Source of the DNA: Lachnospiraceae bacterium
GTDB taxonomy: Bacteria > Bacillota > Clostridia > Lachnospirales > Lachnospiraceae
DNA: 37,657 nt
Assembly: GCA_017480445.1 (NCBI GenBank)
Contig: JAFVAO010000050.1
Coordinates: 1-37,657, forward strand
Direction of reading: 5' to 3'
Each line of letters starts with the position of its first letter. Position 1 is the first letter of the stretch. The notes beneath the pieces were generated by a model. That model was not told the origin of the DNA. It ran no database searches and was given only the letters and a program-made list of their open reading frames with translations. The translations under genes and the position numbers were made by a program. Shown here one piece after another: positions 24,667 to 32,633 of the stretch.

Positions 24667-25488
24667 ATGGTAGAACTTTTTGAACAAAACAGAAAATTTA
24701 AAACAAGGCAATCCTCTAAAGGCAATCAATTGAAGTGGGAAAACAATGGAACCTGGTATAAGGCGGATTATGCTGGATATGAGGGCTTGTCAGAGTATAT
24801 GGTATCACATCTGTTGCAGACATCTAGTCTGTTGGAGGAGGAATTCGTATGTTATGAACTCGAGCAGATTTCGTATAAAACACAGATATTTCGGGGAGCT
24901 AAAAGTGCTGATTTTTTGAGTGGGGATTGGCAGATTATTACGTTAGAGAGACTGTTCGAAGGCTTTTTTGGAAAAGGACTCAATTACGCAATCTATAAGA
25001 TTGCAGATGAGAAAGAGAGACTTCGTTTTCTGGTGGAACAGACGGAGCGCATTACCGGATTGAAAAATTTTGGCATCTATATGAACAAACTATTTACGAT
25101 AGATGCTTTTTTCCTGAATGAAGACAGACATACACATAATATTGCAGTATTGATGGATGGTGCGCATAGATTCAGACTTTGTCCTTTTTTTGATCATGGG
25201 GCATCACTGTTGTCGGATACAACGTTGGATTATCCGCTGGAAGGTGAATTATACGAATTGATAGACAGTGCTAAGGCCAAGACGATTTCAAAAGACTTTG
25301 AGACACAGATGGAGGTGTCTGAGGATTTATATGGCCAAAATTTGCAATTTCATTTTAGCAAAAAGGATGTTGAGCAGCTGCTGGAGCAGGCAGATATCTA
25401 TCCGGATGCAATACATGAGAGAGTGCGGCGGATTCTGTTCGAGCAGATGCGCAGATATCCATATTTATTCCCGCGGGCAATGAGCTAA
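24667..25488 (+). CDS. Compact HipA/HipT-like serine/threonine kinase (probable toxin)
   Basis: The 273-residue protein has the HipA-type kinase core without the N-subdomain 1. A Gly-rich loop SSKGNQLKW is at 16-24, with candidate autophosphorylation serines S16/S17. The ATP lysine is probably K32. The catalytic loop is FLNEDRHTHN (D153, N158) and the metal-binding Asp is D176 in FFDHGASL. HipA/HipT kinases phosphorylate aminoacyl-tRNA synthetases and stop growth; the target here is unknown. The gene follows the HTH protein by 41 bp with GGAGAGGAG before the ATG, forming a two-gene operon. No terminator is obvious downstream. Confidence 0.8.
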   Translation: MVELFEQNRKFKTRQSSKGNQLKWENNGTWYKADYAGYEGLSEYMVSHLLQTSSLLEEEFVCYELEQISYKTQIFRGAKSADFLSGDWQIITLERLFEGFFGKGLNYAIYKIADEKERLRFLVEQTERITGLKNFGIYMNKLFTIDAFFLNEDRHTHNIAVLMDGAHRFRLCPFFDHGASLLSDTTLDYPLEGELYELIDSAKAKTISKDFETQMEVSEDLYGQNLQFHFSKKDVEQLLEQADIYPDAIHERVRRILFEQMRRYPYLFPRAMS

Positions 25489-25519
25489 GGTGACATGCTC
25501 GCAAGAATAAAACAAATTA

Positions 25520-25570
25520 ACATTTCAGAAACATTTCTCAAACATTTCACAAACATTCCGCTGTTATGAT
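25520..25570 (+). promoter_or_regulatory. Four 11-bp-spaced direct repeats and -10 box (OmpR/PhoB-type box)
   Basis: ACATTTC occurs at 25520, 25531 and 25542, and ACATTCC at 25553, each exactly 11 bp apart. A -10 TATGAT is at 25565-25570. Where a -35 should be there is only repeat sequence, which implies activator dependence. This is the layout used by OmpR/PhoB-class regulators, and one is encoded in the operon that follows. Confidence 0.75.
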
Positions 25571-25618
25571 CAATCCAACAAAGCAAACAACAAACAATTT
25601 CGGTAGGAGGGAACGATT

Positions 25619-26629
25619 ATGAAGAAAATGTATTTGGTGACAGGCGCAGCGGGATTTTTGGGTGGAACGATTTGCAGACAACTGATAGCGCGGGGGGATA
25701 AAGTAAGAGCGTTTGTATTGCCCGGCGATAAGGCAGTCAAATATGTGCCGGAAGAGGCGGAGATCGTGGAGGGAGACCTGTGCGATATGGAGTCTCTGGA
25801 GCGGTTCTTCCGGGTGCCGGAAGGGGTAGAGACGATTGTGCTCCACATCGCAAGCATTGTCACAGTGAATCCGGAGTACAGCCAGAAGGTCATGGATGTC
25901 AATGTGGGAGGAACGGAAAATATCATCCGGCTTTGCCTGACCCATCCCGAGTGCAGGAAACTGGTGTACTGCAGCAGTACAGGAGCGATTCCGGAGCTGC
26001 CGAAGGGAACGAAGATCGCCGAGGTGGATCATTTCGAAGAAGATAAGGTGGAGGGATGCTATAGCATGTCCAAGGCGCTTGCGACACAGGCGGTGCTGGA
26101 TGCGGTGCGTGACCATGGATTGAATGCGTGTGTGGTGCATCCCAGCGGGATTATGGGACCGGAGGATTTCGCGGTGGGCGAGACGACAGGAACGCTGATC
26201 AAGATCATCAACGGCGAGATGCCGGCGGGCATTGCGGGCTCCTTCAACTTAAGCGATGTGAGAGACCTGGCGGCAGGCGCGATTGCGGCGGCGGATAAGG
26301 GCAGAAGCGGAGAGTGCTATATTCTCGGCAATGACGAGGTTGCGTTTAAGGATTTTGCAAATCTGGTGTGCGAGGAGAGCGGCTGCAAGAAAATCGGATT
26401 TTTTCTGCCCATCAGCATGGCGAACTTCATGGCCAAAATGATGGAGAAGCAGGCGAAGAAAAAGGGCGCGAAGCCATTGATGACCACGTTCTCCGTATAC
26501 AATCTGGCGCGCAACAACGACTACGATTCCAGCAAGGCGAAGCGGGAACTGGGATACACCACAAGATCTTACCGCGAGACCATTCACGATGAGGTGCAGT
26601 GGCTGAAGCAGACCGGGAAGATTGCATAG
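25619..26629 (+). CDS. NAD(P)-dependent epimerase/dehydratase-like extended SDR
   Basis: The 336-residue protein has the Rossmann motif VTGAAGFLGG at residues 7-16, VNVGGTENII and the catalytic YSMSK. This is the layout of extended SDRs related to NAD-dependent epimerases, dihydroflavonol reductases and 3-beta-HSD-like proteins. TAGGAGGGA before the ATG is a strong RBS. It is the first gene behind the 11-bp repeats and precedes a second SDR by 32 bp. The substrate cannot be deduced; the acyltransferase at the end of the operon hints at lipid or small-molecule modification. Confidence 0.85.
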   Translation: MKKMYLVTGAAGFLGGTICRQLIARGDKVRAFVLPGDKAVKYVPEEAEIVEGDLCDMESLERFFRVPEGVETIVLHIASIVTVNPEYSQKVMDVNVGGTENIIRLCLTHPECRKLVYCSSTGAIPELPKGTKIAEVDHFEEDKVEGCYSMSKALATQAVLDAVRDHGLNACVVHPSGIMGPEDFAVGETTGTLIKIINGEMPAGIAGSFNLSDVRDLAAGAIAAADKGRSGECYILGNDEVAFKDFANLVCEESGCKKIGFFLPISMANFMAKMMEKQAKKKGAKPLMTTFSVYNLARNNDYDSSKAKRELGYTTRSYRETIHDEVQWLKQTGKIA

Positions 26630-26661
26630 TCCATAAGCAGGTGTACAGGAGGTGACAAACT

Positions 26662-27483
26662 ATGAAACATGTATGTGTGATAATCGGCGGTGGAAGCGGT
26701 ATGGGTTTGGCGGCCGCAAAGTGTATGCCGAAGGATAAGCTGATCGTTATAGCCGGAAGAACCGTCGCAAAATTGGAGAAGGCAGCGGCTGAATTAAAAG
26801 AGCTGGGATATGAGGCATACACGCATGCCTGTGATACGTCTGACCGCATGAGCGTGAGAGAATTGGCGAAATACGCGGCGTCTTTAGGAGTGATTAAACA
26901 AGTGATCAATGCCGCGGGCGTGTCGCCCTCCATGGCAAAGCCGGAGACTTTGATCCGGATTAATGCGCTGGGTACGGTATATGTGAATCAGGAGTTTTCG
27001 AAGCTGATGGAAAAGGGCAGTGTGATCGTGGATGTGGCGTCCAATTCGGCTTATGCGCTTCCAAAGTTTCTAATCAATAAAAAGACATATGAGTTGGCAA
27101 CAATCAACGAGGGCGCATTTCTGGAGAAGATGTTGAAAAAAAGCAATCTGGCGAAGACGGATTATGAAAAGTCCGGTTTTGCCTATGCACTCTCTAAAAA
27201 TTTCACGGTCTGGTACGCGATGAAATGTGCATTTGAGTACGGTTCCAAGGGGATCCGTGTGGTGTCCCTAAGCCCCGGACTGGTATCCACGGATATGGGG
27301 AACAACGAGGCAGAGGAAGGGAAAGCGCTCATTGCGGCTTCTGCGGAAGGACGCATGGGGACACCGGAGGAACTGGGCTTTGCCATTGCTACGGTAGCAG
27401 ATGAGCGCAACGGATACCTAGCAGGTGTAGATATTCTATGCGACGGTGGAAGTACAAACGGTAAAAAGTTTAAGAGAAGATAA
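26662..27483 (+). CDS. Classical short-chain dehydrogenase/reductase
   Basis: The 273-residue protein has the cofactor motif IGGGSGMGLAAAK, INAAGVSPS in place of NNAG, the catalytic YALSK and a SPGLVSTDMG segment. The C-terminus GYLAGVDILCDGGSTNG is typical of classical SDRs. AGGAGGTG at 26648-26655 supports the start. A loop of about 40 residues lies between the catalytic Ser region (DVASNSAYA) and YALSK, longer than in most SDRs. Part of the SDR-SDR-two-component operon. Confidence 0.87.
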   Translation: MKHVCVIIGGGSGMGLAAAKCMPKDKLIVIAGRTVAKLEKAAAELKELGYEAYTHACDTSDRMSVRELAKYAASLGVIKQVINAAGVSPSMAKPETLIRINALGTVYVNQEFSKLMEKGSVIVDVASNSAYALPKFLINKKTYELATINEGAFLEKMLKKSNLAKTDYEKSGFAYALSKNFTVWYAMKCAFEYGSKGIRVVSLSPGLVSTDMGNNEAEEGKALIAASAEGRMGTPEELGFAIATVADERNGYLAGVDILCDGGSTNGKKFKRR

Positions 27484-27505
27484 GCTTTCGTATTCCTGCT
27501 GAACA

Positions 27506-27514
27506 TGATATACT
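27506..27514 (+). promoter_or_regulatory. Possible extended -10 promoter before the response regulator gene
   Basis: TGaTATACT forms an extended -10 (TATACT 27509-27514) with no good -35. It could give separate expression of the two-component genes. Confidence 0.4.
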
Positions 27515-27564
27515 GAATTATGCAGAAGAAAAACAAGCGGCTGCGAAGCTGACAGGAGAGCAAT

Positions 27565-28239
27565 ATGATTCATATTTTGGTTGTGGAGGATGATGAAAAA
27601 TTAAACCGGCTTGTATGCACCTACTTAAATGACAGCGGATTTCAGGCGAAGGGCTGTCTGAACGCGAATGACGCCTATGACGAGATGTATAACAATCTGT
27701 ATGAGATGGTGATCTCCGATATCATGATGCCCGGTGTGGACGGCTTTGAATTCGCGGAAAATGTCCGGCAGGTCAACAAGGCGATTCCGATCCTGTTCAT
27801 GTCGGCGCGGGATGATCTGCCGGCCAAGCAAAAGGGGTTTCAGATAGGTATCGATGATTATATGGTAAAGCCCATCGATCTGGATGAGCTGGTCCTCAGA
27901 GTGAGAGCGCTTCTGCGCCGGGCCAACATTGAGAATCAGCGCAAGATCTCCGCGGGGAACCTTGTGCTGGATGCGGATGCGATGAGCGCGGAGATTGGCG
28001 GTGTCCCGGTGGATCTGACCACCAGAGAGTTCAATATCATGTACAAGCTGTTGTCCTATCCTAACAAGACTTTTTCACGGGCACAGCTCATGGATGAGTT
28101 CTGGGGAATCGACAGTGACTCCAGCCTGCGGGCGGTGGATGTGTATGTGACGAAGCTGCGGGATAAGTTGTCCCTGTGCGATGGGTTTGAGATCAAGACT
28201 GTGCGAGGGCTGGGGTATAAGGCAGTTTTAAAAAATTGA
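27565..28239 (+). CDS. OmpR-family response regulator
   Basis: The 224-residue protein has a receiver domain with phospho-acceptor D52 (MVISDIMMPGVDG) and K102 (VKPID). A winged-helix DNA-binding domain follows (about 128-222), ending VRGLGYKAVLK. AGGAGAG precedes the ATG. OmpR/PhoB-type regulators bind 11-bp direct repeats, and four such repeats lie before the first gene of this operon. Autoregulation is therefore a plausible inference. The cognate kinase follows 82 bp downstream. Confidence 0.94.
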   Translation: MIHILVVEDDEKLNRLVCTYLNDSGFQAKGCLNANDAYDEMYNNLYEMVISDIMMPGVDGFEFAENVRQVNKAIPILFMSARDDLPAKQKGFQIGIDDYMVKPIDLDELVLRVRALLRRANIENQRKISAGNLVLDADAMSAEIGGVPVDLTTREFNIMYKLLSYPNKTFSRAQLMDEFWGIDSDSSLRAVDVYVTKLRDKLSLCDGFEIKTVRGLGYKAVLKN

Positions 28240-28321
28240 GCAGCGAATAGCATGTGTTGCAAGTCGTGTGATGTCAGAGATAAGCGGTATTGACGGATGT
28301 CAGAGAAGGAACGGGTAGAAT

Positions 28322-29461
28322 ATGGCAAATGTTTCCCCAAAAGATGAGATCAAAATAAAAACCACCAGGTTTCCCATATCGGCCTTCTGGATTACCTTTG
28401 GGATCTTGCTTCTGGTGTCCGGACTACAGATGGGGTTGTTGGTGCTGATGGAGAAACTGCATGTGCCGGCGATTGTCGAGGTGCACATGATATTACTGTA
28501 TTGGATATTAGCGGCGGTGCTCGTCATCCTCGGCGTACAGTGGCGGACGAAGAAAGCTTATGAGGAGCCGCTCATGCAGATCATGGAGGCAACCAGGAAG
28601 GTGGCGGCGGGAGATTTTTCCGTATATATTCCACCCACCCATACGGTGGATAAGCTGGATTATCTGGATGCGACCATCCTGAATATCAACGCCATGGTGG
28701 AGGAGTTAGGCAGCATTGAAACCTTAAAGACGGACTTTATATCGAATGTTTCCCATGAAATGAAGACGCCGATCGCCATCATCAAAAACTCCGCGCAGTT
28801 GATCGAGAAAGGGAATCTGACCGCGGAGGAGCAGTCGGTTTGTATCCGTGACATTGAAGCCGCTGCGGGAAGAATGTCAGATCTGATCACAAACATTCTC
28901 AAGTTAAACAAGCTGGAAAATCAGAAAATCACGCCGAAAAAGGAAGTCTATGATGTATGCAGACAGCTGTGCGACAGTATTCTATTGTACGATGCGATCC
29001 TGGAGGAGAAGGGACTGGAGCTGGAGGTTGACATGGAGGACAGAGCCTATGTGGAGGCGGATGAACAGCTGATGGAGCTGGTGTGGAATAATCTGTTATC
29101 CAATGCGGTAAAATTTACGCCCAGGGGCGGCAGGATCACGGTGACCCAGACGAGCTGCGAAGCTGCCGACGGACGGGAAGCGGATGCGCCTTGGGCGGCG
29201 CGAGGCTGGGCGTTTGTGCGTGTGACGGTTGCCGATACCGGCTGTGGGATGGACGCCGAAAGCTTGAAACATATTTTTGACCGGTTTTACCAGGGAGATA
29301 CCTCCCATGCGACGGAGGGGAACGGACTTGGACTCGCACTGGCGAAGCGTGTGATTGAACTGATGGACGGCGAGATTGCAGTGCAGAGCAAAGTGGGCGA
29401 AGGGAGTACATTTATTGTGACATTGCCGATGGGCGGCAGACAGGCGCGTGAGAAAGTATGA
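28322..29461 (+). CDS. Membrane sensor histidine kinase
   Basis: The 379-residue protein has two membrane segments (about 19-43 and 54-73) joined by a very short outside loop of about 10 residues. A HAMP-like linker follows, then HisKA with H145 (FISNVSHEMKTPIAIIKN). The ATPase domain has N box NNLLSNAVKFT, G1 DTGCGM and G2 GNGLGLALAKRVIE. The tiny external loop places it among intramembrane-sensing kinases, which often detect envelope stress or a partner membrane protein. The next gene encodes a small two-helix membrane protein that could be such a partner. Confidence 0.93.
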   Translation: MANVSPKDEIKIKTTRFPISAFWITFGILLLVSGLQMGLLVLMEKLHVPAIVEVHMILLYWILAAVLVILGVQWRTKKAYEEPLMQIMEATRKVAAGDFSVYIPPTHTVDKLDYLDATILNINAMVEELGSIETLKTDFISNVSHEMKTPIAIIKNSAQLIEKGNLTAEEQSVCIRDIEAAAGRMSDLITNILKLNKLENQKITPKKEVYDVCRQLCDSILLYDAILEEKGLELEVDMEDRAYVEADEQLMELVWNNLLSNAVKFTPRGGRITVTQTSCEAADGREADAPWAARGWAFVRVTVADTGCGMDAESLKHIFDRFYQGDTSHATEGNGLGLALAKRVIELMDGEIAVQSKVGEGSTFIVTLPMGGRQAREKV

Positions 29462-29501
29462 TTGTGCCAATGAAATATTTAGTTGAGAGAGGCAGCGTGA
29501 G

Positions 29502-30038
29502 ATGGAGCGGATGACGAAGGATATGACAACCTATGATTATATGGAGATCTGTGCGGCGGAAGCCAAAGTATCTTTTTTGACAGATTGCTGCCAGTGTTTC
29601 GGTTGGAGAACGGATGAAAATGTACCTGCTGTGTATCAGCAGGGAAAGATCAGAATTCGTCTGAAACGGGACCGGAAACTGGTGAACAAAGCGGAATTGA
29701 CCAGATTGCAGCGCAATTTTGAAAGCTGCGCCGAGGAAATCGAAAAGATGGAGAAATCGATCAACAGCACAGCGCAGATGGCCGCCCTCACCCTCGGGGT
29801 GATCGGCACGGTGTTTATGGCACTTGCCGTGTTTGCGGTCACAGCGACACCGCCGCATATTGTACTCACCGTACTCTATGCGATCCCGGCCTTTGCGGGA
29901 TGGATCTCTCCCTATTTTGTTTATCGGAAGGTAAGGGCGTATCAGAAGGAGAAACTGGAGCCCCTGATCGAGCAGAAGTGGGAAGAGATTGATACGCTTT
30001 GTGAAAAGGGAAGCAGGCTGACAGGGATAGACAGATAA
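29502..30038 (+). CDS. Uncharacterised two-helix membrane protein
   Basis: The 178-residue protein has an N-terminal soluble region with several cysteines (CAAEAKVSFLTDCCQCFGWR), a coiled-coil-like stretch (about 65-88) and two membrane helices (about 92-112 and 118-138). A charged cytoplasmic tail follows. I do not recognise a named family. It lies between the histidine kinase and the acyltransferase, in the same direction with short gaps, so a shared role is likely. GAGAGG precedes ATG 29502; ATG 29511 is an alternative. Confidence 0.75.
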   Translation: MERMTKDMTTYDYMEICAAEAKVSFLTDCCQCFGWRTDENVPAVYQQGKIRIRLKRDRKLVNKAELTRLQRNFESCAEEIEKMEKSINSTAQMAALTLGVIGTVFMALAVFAVTATPPHIVLTVLYAIPAFAGWISPYFVYRKVRAYQKEKLEPLIEQKWEEIDTLCEKGSRLTGIDR

Positions 30039-30086
30039 GAGATAGGGAAATAAGCAATGCGTAAATACGTAACGGAGGAATCTTGT

Positions 30087-31787
30087 ATGAATGAGAATAT
30101 GAGCGAAAATAGAATGGATGATATGAGCGGGAATGTAAATGCAAACAATTCGGAAAACAGAAGAGAAAAGGACAAGATTTACGCAGGCCTTCCCTATCTG
30201 TACCGGTCGAAAGGACTGCCCAGTGAGGTATATGAGGTGCGGTTTCGTGAGGAGATCGATCCGGAACTGTTAAACAGATCGATCGCGGATACCGTGGAGC
30301 GTTATCCGTATTTTGCGGTCAGATTGCTGGAGGAGAAGGGGGATTTTTATGCGGTTCCGAACGGGCTTCCGCTGAAGGCGTTTCACACGCAGGAACTGAT
30401 TCCGCTCGGGGGAGCTGAGAATCATTATCATATGATGGGGATTTCCTACTGGGAGAAGGTTCTGAAGATTTCCTTCCACCACGGTCTGACCGACGGAAGG
30501 GGCGCTAAGAGTTTTCTGGAAACGCTGGTGAACGATTATGCGGATTATGATTTGCAGAAAAAGCGCCTTGAGAATGGATCTGAAGGCGTGCCGGGAAGTG
30601 CTGTGAAGGATTCAACCAAAGATGCGGAGTGCTTTGAGAATGCATATAAGGAGGTTCAGAAACAGCATCATGAGAAAGCTTCTGAACTGTCGGATGCGGA
30701 ATATATTGACCCCTGTGAAAACAAACATGAACTCACCGGCAAATCATGCAAAGTGGAAGGTCTTGCCAGCAAAGGCTTCAAGCTTCCGGAGACAGCGAAC
30801 AAGAGCGGGCACAGAAGATATGAACTGCGCTTTTCCCAGAAGGAATTCATGGGTGTCTGCAAAAAGTACGGCGCATCTCCCATCATACTGTTAAGCATGA
30901 TGATGAGCGGGGCGATCCGAAAGTTATATCCGGAAAATGACAAGCCCATCATCAGCAATTTCCCGATGGATGCCCGGAAAATTCTGGGCTGCGACGTGAC
31001 CTTCAAAAACTGTGTGAAGAGCATGAGCCTGCCCTATGGAGAGACGGAACAGAAATTAAGCATGGAAGAGTTGGCAGCTCACTACAAAGAGCTTTTAAAT
31101 AAACAAAAGGATCACGATTACTGTGCAAAGGAATTCAACAATATTGTGATGTTTTTAGGCCTGATCGGACATGTACATTCCTTTAAGGGCAGACAGAAAC
31201 TCTTAGGATTCATGGAGAATCTGGCGCTGGACACCTATCTGATCAGTTATGTGGGGCAGTTTGACGTGCCGGAGGATTATGTGGATGAAGTTCATTTGTA
31301 CTCCAATTGTTCTGACGGACTGGTGCTGAACATGACCTGTCAGAGCGGTGATTTTGTCATTGATCTGACGCAGGATTTTGAGAGTGCGGCTTATGTGGAG
31401 GCGCTTCAAAAGGAATTTGCAGCGGAGGAAATCTCAGTGAAGGTATCTGATGAGATCCTTTTTGAGACGCCGTATGATGCGCTCGCCGAGATCATCACGC
31501 CTGTGCCGGATACAGCGGAACAGCTCAAAGGCATTTGGGAGAGCTTCGCGGCAGCGGCGAAGGCATCCGCGCAGGCTGCCAAGGAGAGAGAGGCAGCTTC
31601 GTTGGCGCTGTCGGCAAGCATACAGGCGAAGGCTATGCATAAATTGGACAATTCGGCAAATGTACCGGCAGGAGCGATGTATTACGATCTTGCAACAGGT
31701 ACAATGAAGACCTTCGATCCGACCAGGAATACCAAGGAGCAGTTGGAGAATCTGGTGCGCAGTACCCCGGCGATGTTTGCGTCATAA
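30087..31787 (+). CDS. Condensation-fold acyltransferase with HHxxxDG motif
   Basis: The 566-residue protein has the HHGLTDG motif at residues 131-137, the active site of the chloramphenicol-acetyltransferase-like fold shared by condensation domains, alcohol acetyltransferases and PapA-type enzymes. It starts with YAGLPYLYRSKG, as in the alcohol-acetyltransferase-like group. A charged linker (about 155-230) interrupts the fold. The C-terminus is an Ala-rich helix followed by a short tail. ATG 30087 is chosen because GGAGGA precedes it. The acyl donor and acceptor are unknown. It is the last gene of the operon and ends in a 15-bp tandem duplication containing the stop codon. Confidence 0.78.
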   Translation: MNENMSENRMDDMSGNVNANNSENRREKDKIYAGLPYLYRSKGLPSEVYEVRFREEIDPELLNRSIADTVERYPYFAVRLLEEKGDFYAVPNGLPLKAFHTQELIPLGGAENHYHMMGISYWEKVLKISFHHGLTDGRGAKSFLETLVNDYADYDLQKKRLENGSEGVPGSAVKDSTKDAECFENAYKEVQKQHHEKASELSDAEYIDPCENKHELTGKSCKVEGLASKGFKLPETANKSGHRRYELRFSQKEFMGVCKKYGASPIILLSMMMSGAIRKLYPENDKPIISNFPMDARKILGCDVTFKNCVKSMSLPYGETEQKLSMEELAAHYKELLNKQKDHDYCAKEFNNIVMFLGLIGHVHSFKGRQKLLGFMENLALDTYLISYVGQFDVPEDYVDEVHLYSNCSDGLVLNMTCQSGDFVIDLTQDFESAAYVEALQKEFAAEEISVKVSDEILFETPYDALAEIITPVPDTAEQLKGIWESFAAAAKASAQAAKEREAASLALSASIQAKAMHKLDNSANVPAGAMYYDLATGTMKTFDPTRNTKEQLENLVRSTPAMFAS

Positions 31788-31802
31788 ATGTTTGTGTCAT
31801 AA
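31773..31802 (+). repeat. 15-bp tandem duplication across the acyltransferase stop codon
   Basis: ATGTTTGCGTCATAA (31773-31787) is followed at once by ATGTTTGTGTCATAA (31788-31802). The last four codons and the stop are duplicated in frame with one mismatch. Confidence 0.85.
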
Positions 31803-31842
31803 AAAGTTCAGAAAAACAGGAGAAATTGTAGATCAAATGTAG

Positions 31843-31848
31843 TATAAT
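31843..31848 (+). promoter_or_regulatory. Candidate -10 box before the flavodoxin-like gene
   Basis: A perfect TATAAT is followed at once by the palindrome TGGTACCA (31848-31855). No -35 is found at 16-18 bp. It would transcribe the structured leader at 31862-32000. Confidence 0.45.
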
Positions 31849-31861
31849 GGTACCATTGCAG

Positions 31862-31997
31862 GTTTCGCAATTGCCTAATTATAAATTTAGGTAATTGCGA
31901 AACGCAGATTCTATATGAGTGTCATTGTGCACATTGTATATGCCCAATTCGATACTACGCATATGACGTTTCGCAAACGCCTAAATTATGAATTTAG
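31862..31997 (+). promoter_or_regulatory. Structured 5' leader with three matching half-sites
   Basis: This fills most of the 228-bp gap before the flavodoxin gene. GTTTCGCAA (31862-31870) pairs with TTGCGAAAC (31895-31903) in a 17-bp stem with one G-U pair and an 8-nt loop. A third copy, CGTTTCGCAA (31967-31976), can pair with TTGCGAAACG (31895-31904) instead. After it CTAAATT-ATG-AATTTAG (31981-31997) forms a small hairpin just before the AAAGGAGG ribosome binding site. No terminator T tract is present. Confidence 0.6.
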
Positions 31998-32015
31998 CAA
32001 AAGGAGGAGAGAAGA

Positions 32016-32633
32016 ATGAAGGTATTGGTACTGAACGGAAGTCCCAGAGTGGGCGGCAATACGTCCATCGCACTGGAGGAGATGAGAAAGGTTTTTGAGG
32101 AGGAAGGGGTGGAGGTTGAGATCGTGCAGATCGGCAATAAAGATATCCGGGGCTGCATCGCCTGCGGAACCTGCTTCCAGAAGGGAAAGTGTGTGTTTGA
32201 CGACGCGGTGAATGAGCTTGCGCCGAAATTTGAGGCGGAGGATGGACTGGTGGTAGCGACACCGGTCTATTATGCTTCTGCCAATGCGACGCTGATCGCA
32301 TGTCTGGACAGACTCTTCTACAGCACCCATTTTGACAAGACGATGAAAGTGGGCGCCAGCGTGGTCTGCGCCAGAAGAGGCGGCTGCTCCGCAACCTTTG
32401 ACGAGCTGAATAAATATTTTACCATAGCGAATATGCCTGTTGCGTCCAGCCAGTACTGGAACAGCATTCACGGCAGAGAAAAGGGGCAGGCTGAGATGGA
32501 TGAGGAAGGTAAGCAGACCATGCGTGTGTTGGCGAGAAATATGACCTTCCTGATGAAGAGCATTGCGCTGGGCAAGGAGAAGTACGGGCTGCCGGAGAAG
32601 GAGCCGTGGACGCCGACGCACTTCATCAGATGA
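32016..32633 (+). CDS. NADPH-dependent FMN reductase / flavodoxin-fold iron-sulfur flavoprotein-like protein
   Basis: The 205-residue protein begins MKVLVLNGSPRVGGNTS, the FMN phosphate-binding loop of this family. It then has GCIACGTCFQKGKCVFDD, a cysteine cluster (four Cys) like that of iron-sulfur flavoproteins, and ATPVYYASANATLIACLDRLFY. It probably reduces an unknown substrate using FMN. AAAGGAGGAG before the ATG is strong. Its stop codon lies at the left boundary of the inserted element at 32632: the target duplication supplies ATCAGAT and the element supplies GA, changing the presumed TAA to TGA without altering the protein. Confidence 0.88.
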   Translation: MKVLVLNGSPRVGGNTSIALEEMRKVFEEEGVEVEIVQIGNKDIRGCIACGTCFQKGKCVFDDAVNELAPKFEAEDGLVVATPVYYASANATLIACLDRLFYSTHFDKTMKVGASVVCARRGGCSATFDELNKYFTIANMPVASSQYWNSIHGREKGQAEMDEEGKQTMRVLARNMTFLMKSIALGKEKYGLPEKEPWTPTHFIR

